In this document: positions 14,902-24,253 of the stretch, in pieces
How the letters are laid out: each line of letters opens with the position of its first letter
How positions within the stretch are numbered: the first letter of the stretch is position 1
Source of the DNA: DATEPR01 sp036269975
GTDB lineage: Bacteria; Actinomycetota; Actinomycetes; Mycobacteriales; Pseudonocardiaceae
Assembly: GCA_036269975.1 (NCBI GenBank)
Contig: DATBDL010000330.1
Span: 1 to 44,301 of the forward strand
Direction of reading: 5' to 3'
Length of the DNA: 44,301 nt
Position numbers and translations under genes: made by a program
The notes under the pieces: model-generated
What the model was told of the DNA's origin: nothing
Databases searched by the model: none
The model's input: only the letters and a program-made list of their open reading frames with translations

Positions 14902-16308
14902 ATGTCCCACCGCCTCTCGGCCCTCGACGCCTCGCTCCTCTACCTGGAGGACGCCACGACGCCGATGCACATCGGCGGTGTCGCTGTCTTCCGCCGGCCA
15001 CGGACCGGCTTCGACTACGAGCGGCTGCTCGGCCTGATCGAACAGCGACTGTCCCTGGTGCCGCGTTACCGGCAACGGGTTCGCAACGTGCCCGGCCACC
15101 TGGCGCGTCCGGTGTGGACGGACGACGCGGACTTCGACATCACGCACCACGTCCGCCTGTCCGCCCTCCCCAAACCGGGCACGTACGACCAACTGAACCA
15201 CCTGGTCGCGCGCCTGATGTCGCGCCCGCTGGACCACAACCGGCCACTGTGGGAGGTCTACCTGGTCGAGGGCCTGCAACGGGGCCGGTTCGCCCTGGTC
15301 ACCAAGACGCACCACGCGATGATCGACGGCATCGGCGCGATCGAGATCGGCCAGGTCATCCTGGACGTGTCGCCGACCGCGGAACTCGACGACCAGTCGC
15401 TCTGGATGCCGGAGCCGCAGCCCAGCCAGGCGCGGCTGCTGGCCGACGCCATGTCCGAGGCGGTGCGCCAGCCGGGTGAGCTGATCGAGAACGTCCGGTC
15501 GGCGGCCAGTGATCTCGCGTCGACCGTCAGCAAGGTGATGGGCGCCGTGTCCGGTGTCGCCTCGGCCGTCCGTACCGCGGCCCGGCCGGTGCCCAGCAGT
15601 CCGCTGAACGTGCCGATCACGGCGGAGCGCCGGTTCGCGGTGGCCAGGGCCGGTCTCGCCGACCTGAAGAAGGTCCGCGCGGCGCACGGCGGCACGGTGA
15701 ACAACGTCGTGCTGGCGGTGGTGGCCGGCGCACTGCGTAGCTGGCTGATGTCCAGGGGCGAGGTGGTGACGGCGGGCACGACGGTCCGCGCGATGGCGCC
15801 GCTGTCCGTCCGTGACGAGGTGACGACGAACACGCCGGCCGGTCTCGCGGGTGGCCGGGTGTCCGCCTACCTGGTCGACCTGCCCGTCGGCGAGCCGAGC
15901 CCGGTGGTCCGGTTGCAGCACGTCGCGCACGCCATGCGCTCCCGGTTCGAGGCGGGCCAGCCGGTCGCCGCGGACGCCCTCGTCCGGCTCGGCGGGTTCG
16001 CCCCGCCGACGCTGCACGCCCTCGGCGCCCGCGCCGCCAGCGCCTTCTCGCAGCGGATCTTCAACATCCTGGTGACGAACGTGCCCGGCCCGCAGGTCTC
16101 GCTCTACGCGGCCGGTGCGAAGATGCTGGAAATGTTCCCGGTGGTACCACTGGCACGGAACCAGGCGGTGTCGATCGGCGTCACGTCCTATGATGGCGGG
16201 GTCTATTTCGGACTCAACGCGGATCGGGCCGCCATGCCGGACGTGGACAATCTGGCCAGAATGGTCGAGGAGTCGGTCGAGGAACTGCTGACCACGGTGC
16301 CCGGCTGA
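14902..16308 (+). CDS. Wax ester synthase / diacylglycerol acyltransferase (WS/DGAT)
   Basis: Transfers acyl groups from acyl-CoA to diacylglycerol or long-chain alcohols, making storage triacylglycerol or wax esters at the membrane. The 468 residues include the N-terminal SALDASLLYLEDATTPMHIGG, the acyltransferase motif HHAMIDG (residues 137-143: His137, His138, Asp142), the PLWEVYLVEGL segment, NNVVLAVVAGALRSWL, and the C-terminal NILVTNVPGPQ motif. Length and order match actinobacterial Tgs enzymes; a tgs gene (Rv3234c) also lies in this neighbourhood in mycobacteria. GGAG is unusually close to the ATG. It shares a 24-base divergent gap with the RNA methyltransferase. Confidence 0.94.
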   Translation: MSHRLSALDASLLYLEDATTPMHIGGVAVFRRPRTGFDYERLLGLIEQRLSLVPRYRQRVRNVPGHLARPVWTDDADFDITHHVRLSALPKPGTYDQLNHLVARLMSRPLDHNRPLWEVYLVEGLQRGRFALVTKTHHAMIDGIGAIEIGQVILDVSPTAELDDQSLWMPEPQPSQARLLADAMSEAVRQPGELIENVRSAASDLASTVSKVMGAVSGVASAVRTAARPVPSSPLNVPITAERRFAVARAGLADLKKVRAAHGGTVNNVVLAVVAGALRSWLMSRGEVVTAGTTVRAMAPLSVRDEVTTNTPAGLAGGRVSAYLVDLPVGEPSPVVRLQHVAHAMRSRFEAGQPVAADALVRLGGFAPPTLHALGARAASAFSQRIFNILVTNVPGPQVSLYAAGAKMLEMFPVVPLARNQAVSIGVTSYDGGVYFGLNADRAAMPDVDNLARMVEESVEELLTTVPG

Positions 16309-16347
16309 CCCACAGTGTCGACTGAACTGCGTAGCGGTGGAGGATGC

Positions 16348-16851
16348 GTGCGGATCTACGTCCCGGCGACGCTGTCGATGTTGCGCACCCTGGTGAAGAC
16401 GGGCGAACTGGCTGCCGTCAGCGGCACCGCGTTCGCGCTCACGCCTGCGCTGCGCGAGTCCTACGTCACGGGTGACGCTGATGAACTCGAGTATGTGGCG
16501 ATGGCGGACGCCGCCCGCGCGTCGTTGCGCCTGCTGGCCGGTGAGCTGGACGCCGACCCGGACACGACCCCGCGCCGCGCGGTGATCGCGGCCGACGTGG
16601 ACGACGTCACACTCCGGCCCGACCTGGACGCGGCGGTCGTCCGGCTCGCCGGCCCGATTCCGATGCGCATGATCGCGGCCGCGCACGTGGACACCGAGGA
16701 GGCCGAACCGGCGGTACGGGCCGCTTCGGCCGTGATGGACGCCGCCGACCTCGGCGATCCGGACGCCGAGTTCACCGTCGGCGACGCCGAGGATCACGAG
16801 CTGGCCTGGTACGCGCCCCAGGAGTTGCCGTTCCTCCTTGATCTGATGTAG
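16348..16851 (+). CDS. DUF6912 family protein
   Basis: A 167-residue conserved actinobacterial protein of unknown function. It begins VRIYVPATLSMLRTLVKTGEL, followed by FALTPALRESYVTGDADELEYVAMADAARASLRLL, then an acidic stretch with VIAADVDDVTLRPD, and ends HELAWYAPQELPFLLDLM, all typical of the family. I chose GTG 16348 because the family begins MRVYVPAT; GGAGG at 16339-16343 is four bases ahead. It follows the WS/DGAT gene by 39 bases on the same strand and precedes pruA by 56 bases, so the three may be co-transcribed. No membrane segment or catalytic motif is visible. Confidence 0.85.
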   Translation: MRIYVPATLSMLRTLVKTGELAAVSGTAFALTPALRESYVTGDADELEYVAMADAARASLRLLAGELDADPDTTPRRAVIAADVDDVTLRPDLDAAVVRLAGPIPMRMIAAAHVDTEEAEPAVRAASAVMDAADLGDPDAEFTVGDAEDHELAWYAPQELPFLLDLM

Positions 16852-16907
16852 CTGTGAGGATGGACGACGGCCGAGACCCGGCCGCAGCCGTCGAGCTAAG
16901 GAGCCCC

Positions 16908-18536
16908 ATGGACGCGATCACGTCCGTACCCGCCCCCGTCAACGAGCCGGTCCGCACGTACGCGCCGGGCACCGGCGAACGGGAGTCCCTCAAGCGGCGG
17001 ATCGCCGAACTGGCGGGGGAGCGGCCCGAGCTCACGATGACCATCGGCGGGGTCGAACGGATGGCCGGCGGCGATCCGTTCGACGTCGTCGCCCCGCACG
17101 ACCACCAGCACGTCATCGGCACGTCGGCCCAGGCCACCGAGTCGGACGTGGCGGATGCCGTCGCCGCCGCCAAGCGGGCCGCGCCCGGCTGGCGGGAACT
17201 GCCCTTCGACGAGCGTGCCGCCGTCCTGTTGCGCGCCGCCGACCTGCTCGCCGGTCCGTGGCGCGACACGTCGAACGCGGCCACCATGCTCGGCCAGTCG
17301 AAGTCGGTGCAGCAGGCGGAGATCGACGCGTCCTGCGAGCTGATCGACTTCCTGCGGTTCAACGTGCACTTCGGCCGGCAGATCCTGGCCGAGCAGCCCG
17401 GTTCCGGTCCCGGCGAGTGGAACCGGCTGGAGTACCGGCCGCTGGACGGTTTCGTGACCGCGATCACGCCGTTCAACTTCACCGCGATCGCCGGCAACCT
17501 GCCCACCGGGCCGGCGCTGATGGGCAACACGGTGGTGTGGAAGCCGACGCCGACGCAACAGCTCGCCGCGCACCACACCATGCGACTGCTGGAGGCGGCC
17601 GGCCTGCCGCCCGGCGTGATCAACCTCGTGACCGGCGACGGCACCGCCGTGAGCGCGGTCGCCCTGTCCGACCAGGACTTCGCCGGCCTGCACTTCACCG
17701 GGTCCACCCGCACGTTCAAGTACCTGTGGCGGCGGATCGCGGACAACCTGGACCACTACCGGTCGTACCCGAGAATCGTCGGCGAGACCGGCGGCAAGGA
17801 CTTCGTGCTCGCCCACCCGTCGGCCGATCCGGCGTCGCTGGCGACGGCGCTGGTGCGCGGCGCCTTCGAGTACCAGGGCCAGAAGTGCTCCGCCGCGTCC
17901 CGCGCCTACCTGCCGCGATCGCTGTGGGAGGGCGGGTTGCGTGATCAGCTCGTGGCGGCGACCGAGTCGATCTCGTACGGTGACGTGGCCGATTTCGGCC
18001 ACTTCGGCGGCGCGGTGATCGACCTGCGCGCGTTCACCAAGCACAGCGAGCTGTTCGAGCGCGTGCGCAATGATCGCCTTGTCGACATTCTCGTCGGCGG
18101 CATCGCGGACGACCGGATCGGCTACTTCGTGTCGCCGACGATCCTGGTCGGCGACGACCCGCACCACGAGGTCTTCACCGACGAGTTCTTCGGCCCGATC
18201 CTGGCCGTGCACGTCTACGCGGACGACGACTACCCGAAGGTGCTCGACCTGATCGACACGTCGACGCCGTACGCGCTGACCGGCGCCGTGTTCGCCACCG
18301 ACCGGACCGCCGTCGACGAGGCCCACCGCGCGCTGCGCTTCTCGGCCGGCAACTTCTACGTGAACGACAAGCCGACCGGCGCCGTGGTCGGCCGCCAGCC
18401 GTTCGGCGGTTCGCGGGCGTCGGGCACCAACGACAAGGCCGGCTCGTCGATCAACCTGCTGCGCTGGACCAGCCCGCGCTCGATCAAGGAAACCTTCGTG
18501 CCGGCAACGGATCACACGTACCCGCACATGCGTTGA
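16908..18536 (+). CDS. pruA: L-glutamate gamma-semialdehyde (1-pyrroline-5-carboxylate) dehydrogenase
   Basis: Oxidises glutamate semialdehyde, the hydrolysed form of P5C, to glutamate with NAD+, the second step of proline catabolism. The 542-residue ALDH-superfamily enzyme shows PLDGFVTAITPFNFTAI, the NAD-site VVWKPTPTQ, catalytic base Glu293 in VGETGGKDF, nucleophile Cys327 in EYQGQKCSAASR, and the C-terminal GAVVGRQPFGGSRASGTNDKAG typical of this subfamily. Start ATG 16908 has AAGGAG at 16898-16903. Proline dehydrogenase (putB), often next door, is absent here; dnaE follows instead. Confidence 0.95.
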   Translation: MDAITSVPAPVNEPVRTYAPGTGERESLKRRIAELAGERPELTMTIGGVERMAGGDPFDVVAPHDHQHVIGTSAQATESDVADAVAAAKRAAPGWRELPFDERAAVLLRAADLLAGPWRDTSNAATMLGQSKSVQQAEIDASCELIDFLRFNVHFGRQILAEQPGSGPGEWNRLEYRPLDGFVTAITPFNFTAIAGNLPTGPALMGNTVVWKPTPTQQLAAHHTMRLLEAAGLPPGVINLVTGDGTAVSAVALSDQDFAGLHFTGSTRTFKYLWRRIADNLDHYRSYPRIVGETGGKDFVLAHPSADPASLATALVRGAFEYQGQKCSAASRAYLPRSLWEGGLRDQLVAATESISYGDVADFGHFGGAVIDLRAFTKHSELFERVRNDRLVDILVGGIADDRIGYFVSPTILVGDDPHHEVFTDEFFGPILAVHVYADDDYPKVLDLIDTSTPYALTGAVFATDRTAVDEAHRALRFSAGNFYVNDKPTGAVVGRQPFGGSRASGTNDKAGSSINLLRWTSPRSIKETFVPATDHTYPHMR

Positions 18537-18628
18537 GACACACCCCCCGGACCGCCCCCGAAACCGTCGTCCCGCAGAGCTAGGCTGGCGGTTCAGTCGG
18601 CGAGGGCGATCGTGGGAGGTTGCGGCGC

Positions 18629-21600
18629 GTGCCTGGCGATTCGTTCGTCCACCTGCATGTTCACACCGAGTACTCGATGCTCGACGGAGCGGCGAAGGTC
18701 GCCCCGTTGTTCGCCGAGGCGGCCAGACTCGAGATGCCGGCGGTCGCCATGACCGACCACGGCAACATGTACGGCGCGGACGAGTTCTACCGTCAGGCGG
18801 TCAAGACCGGCATCAAGCCGATCATCGGTATCGAGGCGTACGTCGCGCCGGGTAGCCGTGGTCACAAGAAGCCGGTCTTCTGGGGCCAGTCGCACCAGCG
18901 CGGCACCGACGAGCTCGGCGAGGGCGGCGACGTCTCGGGCGCCGGCGCGTACACCCACATGACCATGCTCGCCGAGAACACGACCGGCCTGCGCAACCTG
19001 TTCAAGCTGTCGTCCGAGGCCAGCATCTCCGGTTATTACCGCAAACCGAGGATGGACCGCGACCTGATCGCGGACAACGCGACCGGGATCATCGCAACCA
19101 CGGGCTGCCCGTCCGGCGAGGTGCAGACCCGGCTACGCCTGGGTCAGCCGGCCGAGGCGCTCCAGGCCGCCAGCGACTACCGGGACATCTTCGGGGCGGA
19201 GAACTTCTTCCTCGAACTGATGGACCACGGCCTGCGGATCGAGCAGACGGTCCGCGAGGGCCTGCTGGACGTGGCCCGGAAGCTGAACCTGAAACCGTTG
19301 CCCACCAACGACAGCCACTACGTCACGAAGGATCAGGCCGCGGCGCACGAGGCGCTGCTGTGCGTGCAGTCGGGCAAGACGCTGTCCGACCCGAGCCGCT
19401 TCAAGCTCGACGGCGACGGCTACTACCTCAAGAGCGCCGCCGACATGCGCGCGTACTGGGACAAGGAACTCCCCGGCGCCGCCGACAACACCCTCATGAT
19501 CGCGCAGCGGATCGAGCCGTACACCGAGGTCTACGCGCACGTCGACCGGATGCCGGTCTTCCCGGTGCCGGCGGGCGAGACGCAGGACGGCTGGCTGGTC
19601 AAGGAGGTCAACGCGGGGCTGGCGCGCCGCTACCCCGAAGGACTGCCGGACGGGCACCGGGAGCGGGCCGAGTTCGAGCTCGGTGTCATCGTGCAGAAGG
19701 GGTTCCCGGCTTACTTCCTCGTCGTGGCCGACCTGATCGGTCACGCGCGGAAGATCGGCATCCGGGTCGGCCCAGGTCGTGGTTCGGCGGCCGGGTCGCT
19801 GGTGGCGTACGCGTTGGGCATCACCAACGTCGACCCGATCGTGCACGGCCTGCTGTTCGAGCGGTTCCTCAACCCGGAACGCCCCTCTGCGCCGGACATC
19901 GACATCGACTTCGACGACCGCCGGCGTGGCGAGATGATCATGTACGCGTCGAACAAGTACGGCGCGGACAAGGTCGCCCAGGTCATCACGTTCGGCACGA
20001 TCAAGACGAAGGCGGCGATCAAGGACGCCGCCCGCGTACTGCACGGCCAGCCGGGTTTCAGCATCGCCGACCGGATCTCCAAGGCGCTGCCGCCGCCGAT
20101 CATGGCCAAGGACATTCCGCTGTCCGGCATCGTCGACCCGCAGCACGAGCGGTACGCGGAAGCGGCCGAGGTCCGCAGCCTGGTCGAGACCGACCCCGAG
20201 GTCGGCAAGATCTTCGACACCGCACGGGGACTGGAAGGTCTGATCCGCAACGCGGGCGTGCACGCGTGTGCCGTGATCATGTCGTCGCACCCGCTGGTCG
20301 AGTCCATTCCACTGTGGATGCGCGACGACGGCTCGCTGATCACGGGTTGGGACTACCCGTCGTGCGAGGCCATCGGCCTGTTGAAGATGGACTTCCTGGG
20401 CCTGCGCAACCTGACGGTCATGGGCGACGCCAGCGACAACATCAAGAGCAACCGGAGCTTCGACCTCGACCTGGAGAACGTCAGCCTCGACGACAAGGCG
20501 ACGTACGAACTGCTCGGTCGCGGTGACACCCTCGGCGTGTTCCAGCTCGACGGTGGGCCCATGCGTGACCTGCTGCGCCGCATGCAGCCGACCGGATTCG
20601 CCGACGTCGTCGCCGTGATCGCGCTGTACCGCCCCGGCCCGATGGGCATGAACGCGCACAACGACTACGCCGACCGCAAGAACGGCCGCCAGCCGATCAA
20701 GCCGATCCACCCCGAACTGGCGGAACCCCTGAAGGAGATCCTGGCCGAGACGTACGGCCTGATCGTCTACCAGGAACAGATCATGTTCATCGCCCAGAAG
20801 GTCGCCGGCTACTCGATGGGTCGAGCGGACGTGCTGCGCAAGGCGATGGGCAAGAAGAAACTGGAGGTCCTGGAGAAGGAGTTCGCCGGTTTCCAGGAGG
20901 GAATGCGCAACAACGGCTTCTCGGACGAGGCCGTGAAGGCGTTGTGGGACACGATCCTGCCGTTCGCCGGCTACGCGTTCAACAAGTCGCATGCCGCCGC
21001 CTACGGCCTGATCGCGTACTGGACCGGATACCAGAAGGCGAACTTCCAGGCCGAGTACATGGCCGCGCTGCTGACCTCGGTGGCGGACAACAAGGACAAG
21101 TCCGCCGTCTATCTTTCGGAGTGCAGACGGCTCGGCATCAAGGTGCTGCCGCCGGACGTGAACGAGTCGTCGTTGCGGTTCTCCGCCGTCGGCACTGACA
21201 TCCGGTTCGGTCTGGGCGCCATTCGCAACGTCGGCGCGAACGTCGTCGAAGCGATCATCAAGACGCGCGATGACAAGGGTCGCTACACGTCGTTCAACGA
21301 TTTCCTGACCAAGGCGGAACTGGTCTGCTGCAACAAGCGCGTCCTGGAATCCCTGATCAAGGCGGGCGCGTTCGACTCGTTCGGCCACACCCGCCGCACA
21401 TTGTGCGAACTGCACGAGGACGCGGTGGACGCGGTGATCGGCCTGAAGCGCCAGGAGGCGATGGGCCAGTTCGACCTGTTCGGCGGCGACGACGACGCAC
21501 CGCCGTCGAGCGACACGTCCCCGTTGGCGCACCTGAAGTTCACCGCCGAGGACTGGCCGCGCAAGCAGCAGTTGGCGTACGAACGGGAAATGCTGGGCCT

Positions 21601-22195
21601 GTACGTGTCGGCGCATCCGCTGGACGGCACGGAACGCATTCTGCGCAAGCACGCCCCGAAACCCATCGCGTCATTGCTGGAAGAGGCGCCGCAGGAAGGC
21701 GAGATCGTCGTCGCCGGCATGATCTCGGCGATGGAACGGCGGGTCAACAAGAACGGTGAGCCGTGGGCCATCGTGACGCTGGAGGACCTGGACGCCGCGG
21801 TGGAGGTCCTGTTCTTCGCGAAGTCGTACTCGGTGCTCGCGGGCGATCTGGTGGAGGACGGGGCCGTCGCCGTCAAGGGCAGGGTGAACTGGCGCGAGGG
21901 CAAGATGTCGGTGTTCGGCTCGGCCGTCGTGCCGCTGGACATCAGCGACGCCGAACACAATCCGGGCGCCGCGCCGCCGGTCGTCCTGCTGTGCAATGTG
22001 GACAAGCTGACCGAGGACGTGATCAGCGAGCTGAAGCGCACGCTGGCCGTCCACCGCGGCGACACCCCGGTCCACCTGAAGGTCTGCTACCAGCAGCGAA
22101 CGACGATACTCGCGGTGGACGACTACCCGATCACGGTCAGCCCGGCATTCCTCGGCGAGATCAAGGCGATTCCCGGCATCGTGCTCAGCGCGTAG
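18629..22195 (+). CDS. dnaE: DNA polymerase III alpha subunit (DnaE1 type)
   Basis: Replicative polymerase of the chromosome. The 1188 residues comprise a PHP domain (HLHVHTEYSMLDG, TDHGN, ELMDHGL, TNDSHY) with its metal ligands apparently intact, as in mycobacterial DnaE1 where this domain proofreads. Next comes the polymerase core with GPGRGSAAGS and the catalytic Asp motif PDIDIDFDD (about 422-430), then FNKSHAAAYGLIAY, the tandem helix-hairpin-helix region, the beta-clamp-binding motif near QFDLFGG, and a C-terminal OB fold (EIVVAGMISAMERRV...TLEDLDAAVEVLFF). Start GTG 18629 is favoured by GGGAGG at 18614-18619; a TTG at 18620 would leave no spacing. TAGGCT (18581-18586) is a possible -10. 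Confidence 0.97.
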   Translation: MPGDSFVHLHVHTEYSMLDGAAKVAPLFAEAARLEMPAVAMTDHGNMYGADEFYRQAVKTGIKPIIGIEAYVAPGSRGHKKPVFWGQSHQRGTDELGEGGDVSGAGAYTHMTMLAENTTGLRNLFKLSSEASISGYYRKPRMDRDLIADNATGIIATTGCPSGEVQTRLRLGQPAEALQAASDYRDIFGAENFFLELMDHGLRIEQTVREGLLDVARKLNLKPLPTNDSHYVTKDQAAAHEALLCVQSGKTLSDPSRFKLDGDGYYLKSAADMRAYWDKELPGAADNTLMIAQRIEPYTEVYAHVDRMPVFPVPAGETQDGWLVKEVNAGLARRYPEGLPDGHRERAEFELGVIVQKGFPAYFLVVADLIGHARKIGIRVGPGRGSAAGSLVAYALGITNVDPIVHGLLFERFLNPERPSAPDIDIDFDDRRRGEMIMYASNKYGADKVAQVITFGTIKTKAAIKDAARVLHGQPGFSIADRISKALPPPIMAKDIPLSGIVDPQHERYAEAAEVRSLVETDPEVGKIFDTARGLEGLIRNAGVHACAVIMSSHPLVESIPLWMRDDGSLITGWDYPSCEAIGLLKMDFLGLRNLTVMGDASDNIKSNRSFDLDLENVSLDDKATYELLGRGDTLGVFQLDGGPMRDLLRRMQPTGFADVVAVIALYRPGPMGMNAHNDYADRKNGRQPIKPIHPELAEPLKEILAETYGLIVYQEQIMFIAQKVAGYSMGRADVLRKAMGKKKLEVLEKEFAGFQEGMRNNGFSDEAVKALWDTILPFAGYAFNKSHAAAYGLIAYWTGYQKANFQAEYMAALLTSVADNKDKSAVYLSECRRLGIKVLPPDVNESSLRFSAVGTDIRFGLGAIRNVGANVVEAIIKTRDDKGRYTSFNDFLTKAELVCCNKRVLESLIKAGAFDSFGHTRRTLCELHEDAVDAVIGLKRQEAMGQFDLFGGDDDAPPSSDTSPLAHLKFTAEDWPRKQQLAYEREMLGLYVSAHPLDGTERILRKHAPKPIASLLEEAPQEGEIVVAGMISAMERRVNKNGEPWAIVTLEDLDAAVEVLFFAKSYSVLAGDLVEDGAVAVKGRVNWREGKMSVFGSAVVPLDISDAEHNPGAAPPVVLLCNVDKLTEDVISELKRTLAVHRGDTPVHLKVCYQQRTTILAVDDYPITVSPAFLGEIKAIPGIVLSA

Positions 22196-22235
22196 CCCGT
22201 GAGCCATGCCCGCTGGTCGTGCCAGTGCTGCGGGG

Positions 22236-23120
22236 TCAGTTGCCGCCCATCGTGCCGACCTGGTCGGCCGGGGGTGGCGCGATGTTGACCGATTCGCCCC
22301 ACTTCGTGTAGTTCACCGTCATGTTCACCTGGGACGGCGCTCCGCTGCTGGCCGGATTGGCGAACGCCAGGTCGGTCGTGATCTTGACCGGCAGGTTGTC
22401 GCCGTTGACCCAGATGTCGAACGGCATGGTCTTCAGGCCCAGTGCCGACATCGCCTGCTTCTGCGCGTCGTCGGCGCTGCCGCCCATGGTGGCCAGCATC
22501 TTCTGCACGTCCACCGTGATCGTGTAGTGGGTCGCGGGGGCGCCGTCCACCTCGTCCTGGGTCACGTGCGTGATGGTGCCGGCCTTCGCGATGTTGTTGA
22601 TGAGCTGCGTCGGGTCGGTCTGGTCGGCGAGGCCGGCCGTCGAGCCGAGCGACTTCGACAGCGCGTCGTCGCCGCCGACGTCCAGCTTCATCCACGGCTT
22701 GCCGTCGCCACTGCCGCCTGCGACACCTGCCAGGCCGGACGGGATCTTCATGTACGTCGTCGTGCCGATCACGATCATCTGCATGTCGCCCATGCCGGGC
22801 AGCGTCATCGTCATCTGCTCGGCCGACTGCGTGCCGTCGAACCTGATGTCACCCGACGCGTTGATCGCGCCCATGCCGCCGATGTCCATCGACATCGTCA
22901 TGTGCGCCGAGTTCTTGTTGCTGGCGTTGTGCTGCACCAGCGCGCCGAGGTCGCCGACCGTCGTGATCTTCTGGCCGCCGCCGGGCTGGGCACCGCCCTG
23001 TTGCTGGGCGCCGGCGCCACCCTGCGGCGTCGCCGATCCGGTGACGGTCCCACCACCGCAACCGGCGAGCGCGATCAGCGCCGCGCCGAGCCCCGCGACG
23101 AGCAGTGTCTTACTACGCAT
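22236..23120 (-). CDS. LppX/LprG-like lipoprotein
   Basis: A 294-residue exported lipoprotein: signal peptide MRSKTLLVAGLGAALIALAG and lipobox LAGC (lipidated Cys21), then a Gly/Gln-rich linker (about 22-50) and a beta-rich domain. The fold resembles the LolA-like LppX/LprG group, which carry or bind lipids at the actinobacterial envelope (TTYMKIPSGL, KPWMKLDV, HYTITVDVQKML, FDIWVNGDNLPVKITTDL). The domain is notably Met-rich at its start (HMTMSMDIGGMG, MTMTLPGMGDMQM). ATG 23120 has a GGGGGG run seven bases upstream. It converges on dnaE with 40 bases between stops. Function is inferred from fold-like features only. Confidence 0.85.
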   Translation of the reverse strand: MRSKTLLVAGLGAALIALAGCGGGTVTGSATPQGGAGAQQQGGAQPGGGQKITTVGDLGALVQHNASNKNSAHMTMSMDIGGMGAINASGDIRFDGTQSAEQMTMTLPGMGDMQMIVIGTTTYMKIPSGLAGVAGGSGDGKPWMKLDVGGDDALSKSLGSTAGLADQTDPTQLINNIAKAGTITHVTQDEVDGAPATHYTITVDVQKMLATMGGSADDAQKQAMSALGLKTMPFDIWVNGDNLPVKITTDLAFANPASSGAPSQVNMTVNYTKWGESVNIAPPPADQVGTMGGN

Positions 23121-23230
23121 AGTGATCCCCCCGTAGGGACAACGACGGCACTGTGGGTTAGGACGGACGATAGCCCCGTTCGGTTGCGTCCACTCGGCGT
23201 ATGGCGGAACGCGCCCGATCGGGCAGCGAC

Positions 23231-24253
23231 TCAGTCGGATCGCTCGGCGTGCTCGTCGAGGCCAGCCCTCGACGTCAACAGCCGGCGTAGCGACGTCAAT
23301 CGTTCGGGTGACGCCGCCCCTTCCGCCACGACCTGGTCCAGCATGCAGTCCGGGTCCTGCGGCGGCCCGAGATGACCACACAGCGGCGGGCACTCCTCGG
23401 CCGGTTCGACGAACTCGTCGAACGCGGACACGATGTCGTCCGGGGCCACGTGCGCCAGCCCGAACGACCGCACCCCCGGCGTGTCGACCACCCAGCCACC
23501 ACCCGGCAACGGCAGCGCGACCGCGGTGACCGACGTGTGCCGGCCCTTGCCCACCGAGCTGACGACGCCGATCAACCGGTTGGCGTCCGGCACCAGCACG
23601 TTGACCAGCGTCGACTTGCCGACGCCGGAATGCCCGACGAACGCCGATACCCTGTCCGCCAGCCGTGCGCGCAGCTCGTCCGGCTGCGCGTCGTGCCGGG
23701 TGACCACGATGGTCAGATCGAGGAACCGGTACGCGTCCACCAGTTCGGCCGGGCTGGCCAGATCGGCCTTTGTCAAGCACAGCAACGGATGCAGCCCACC
23801 AGCATACGCGGCGACGAGGCACCTGTCGATGAAACCCGTGCGCGGCGGCGGGTCGGCCAGCGCGGTCACGATCACGAGCTGTGCCGCGTTGGCAACCACG
23901 ACCCGCTCGAACGGATCGCTGTCGTCGGCGGTACGCCGCAACACGCTGCTGCGCTCGGCCACCCGAACGATCCGCGCCAGCGTGTCGGCGGTGCCGCTGA
24001 CGTCGCCGACGAGGTCCACCTGATCGCCGACCACCACCGGCGTGCGGCCCAGTTCCCTGGCCCGCATCGCGACCACCAGCCGGTCCGGATCGTCTTCCAC
24101 GGCACAGGTCCAGCGGCCCCTGTCCTTGCCGATCACCATCGCCGACGTCGCGCCGGCATGCTCCGGCCGCCGCTTGCTGCGCGGCCTGGTGCCCTTGCCC
24201 GGCCGGACGCGGACGTCCGACTCGTCCAGTCGCCGCCAGTCCCGCGAACTCAC
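23231..24253 (-). CDS. rsgA: Ribosome small subunit-dependent GTPase A
   Basis: Checks late 30S subunit assembly through ribosome-stimulated GTP hydrolysis. The 340-residue protein has an N-terminal OB fold (about 35-110: RGRWTCAVED, VVVGDQVDLVGD) and a circularly permuted GTPase domain in the order G4 (LTKAD), G1 (FVGHSGVGKSTL), G2/switch (KGRHTSVTA), G3 (DTPGVRSFGL). The C-terminal zinc site CPPLCGHLGPPQDPDC follows. The GTG start at 24253 overlaps the aroA stop (GTGA), which fixes the start and shows translational coupling, the same pairing as mycobacterial Rv3227-Rv3228. Confidence 0.96.
   Translation of the reverse strand: MSSRDWRRLDESDVRVRPGKGTRPRSKRRPEHAGATSAMVIGKDRGRWTCAVEDDPDRLVVAMRARELGRTPVVVGDQVDLVGDVSGTADTLARIVRVAERSSVLRRTADDSDPFERVVVANAAQLVIVTALADPPPRTGFIDRCLVAAYAGGLHPLLCLTKADLASPAELVDAYRFLDLTIVVTRHDAQPDELRARLADRVSAFVGHSGVGKSTLVNVLVPDANRLIGVVSSVGKGRHTSVTAVALPLPGGGWVVDTPGVRSFGLAHVAPDDIVSAFDEFVEPAEECPPLCGHLGPPQDPDCMLDQVVAEGAASPERLTSLRRLLTSRAGLDEHAERSD

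Noticed and set aside
19133..21652. An 839-codon minus-strand frame opposite dnaE
   Set aside because: The same GC-skew shadow effect; dnaE is unmistakable on the plus strand.
23214..23225. Palindrome GCCCGATCGGGC after rsgA as a terminator
   Set aside because: A perfect palindrome with no loop would give only a short stem; too weak and too common in high-GC DNA.
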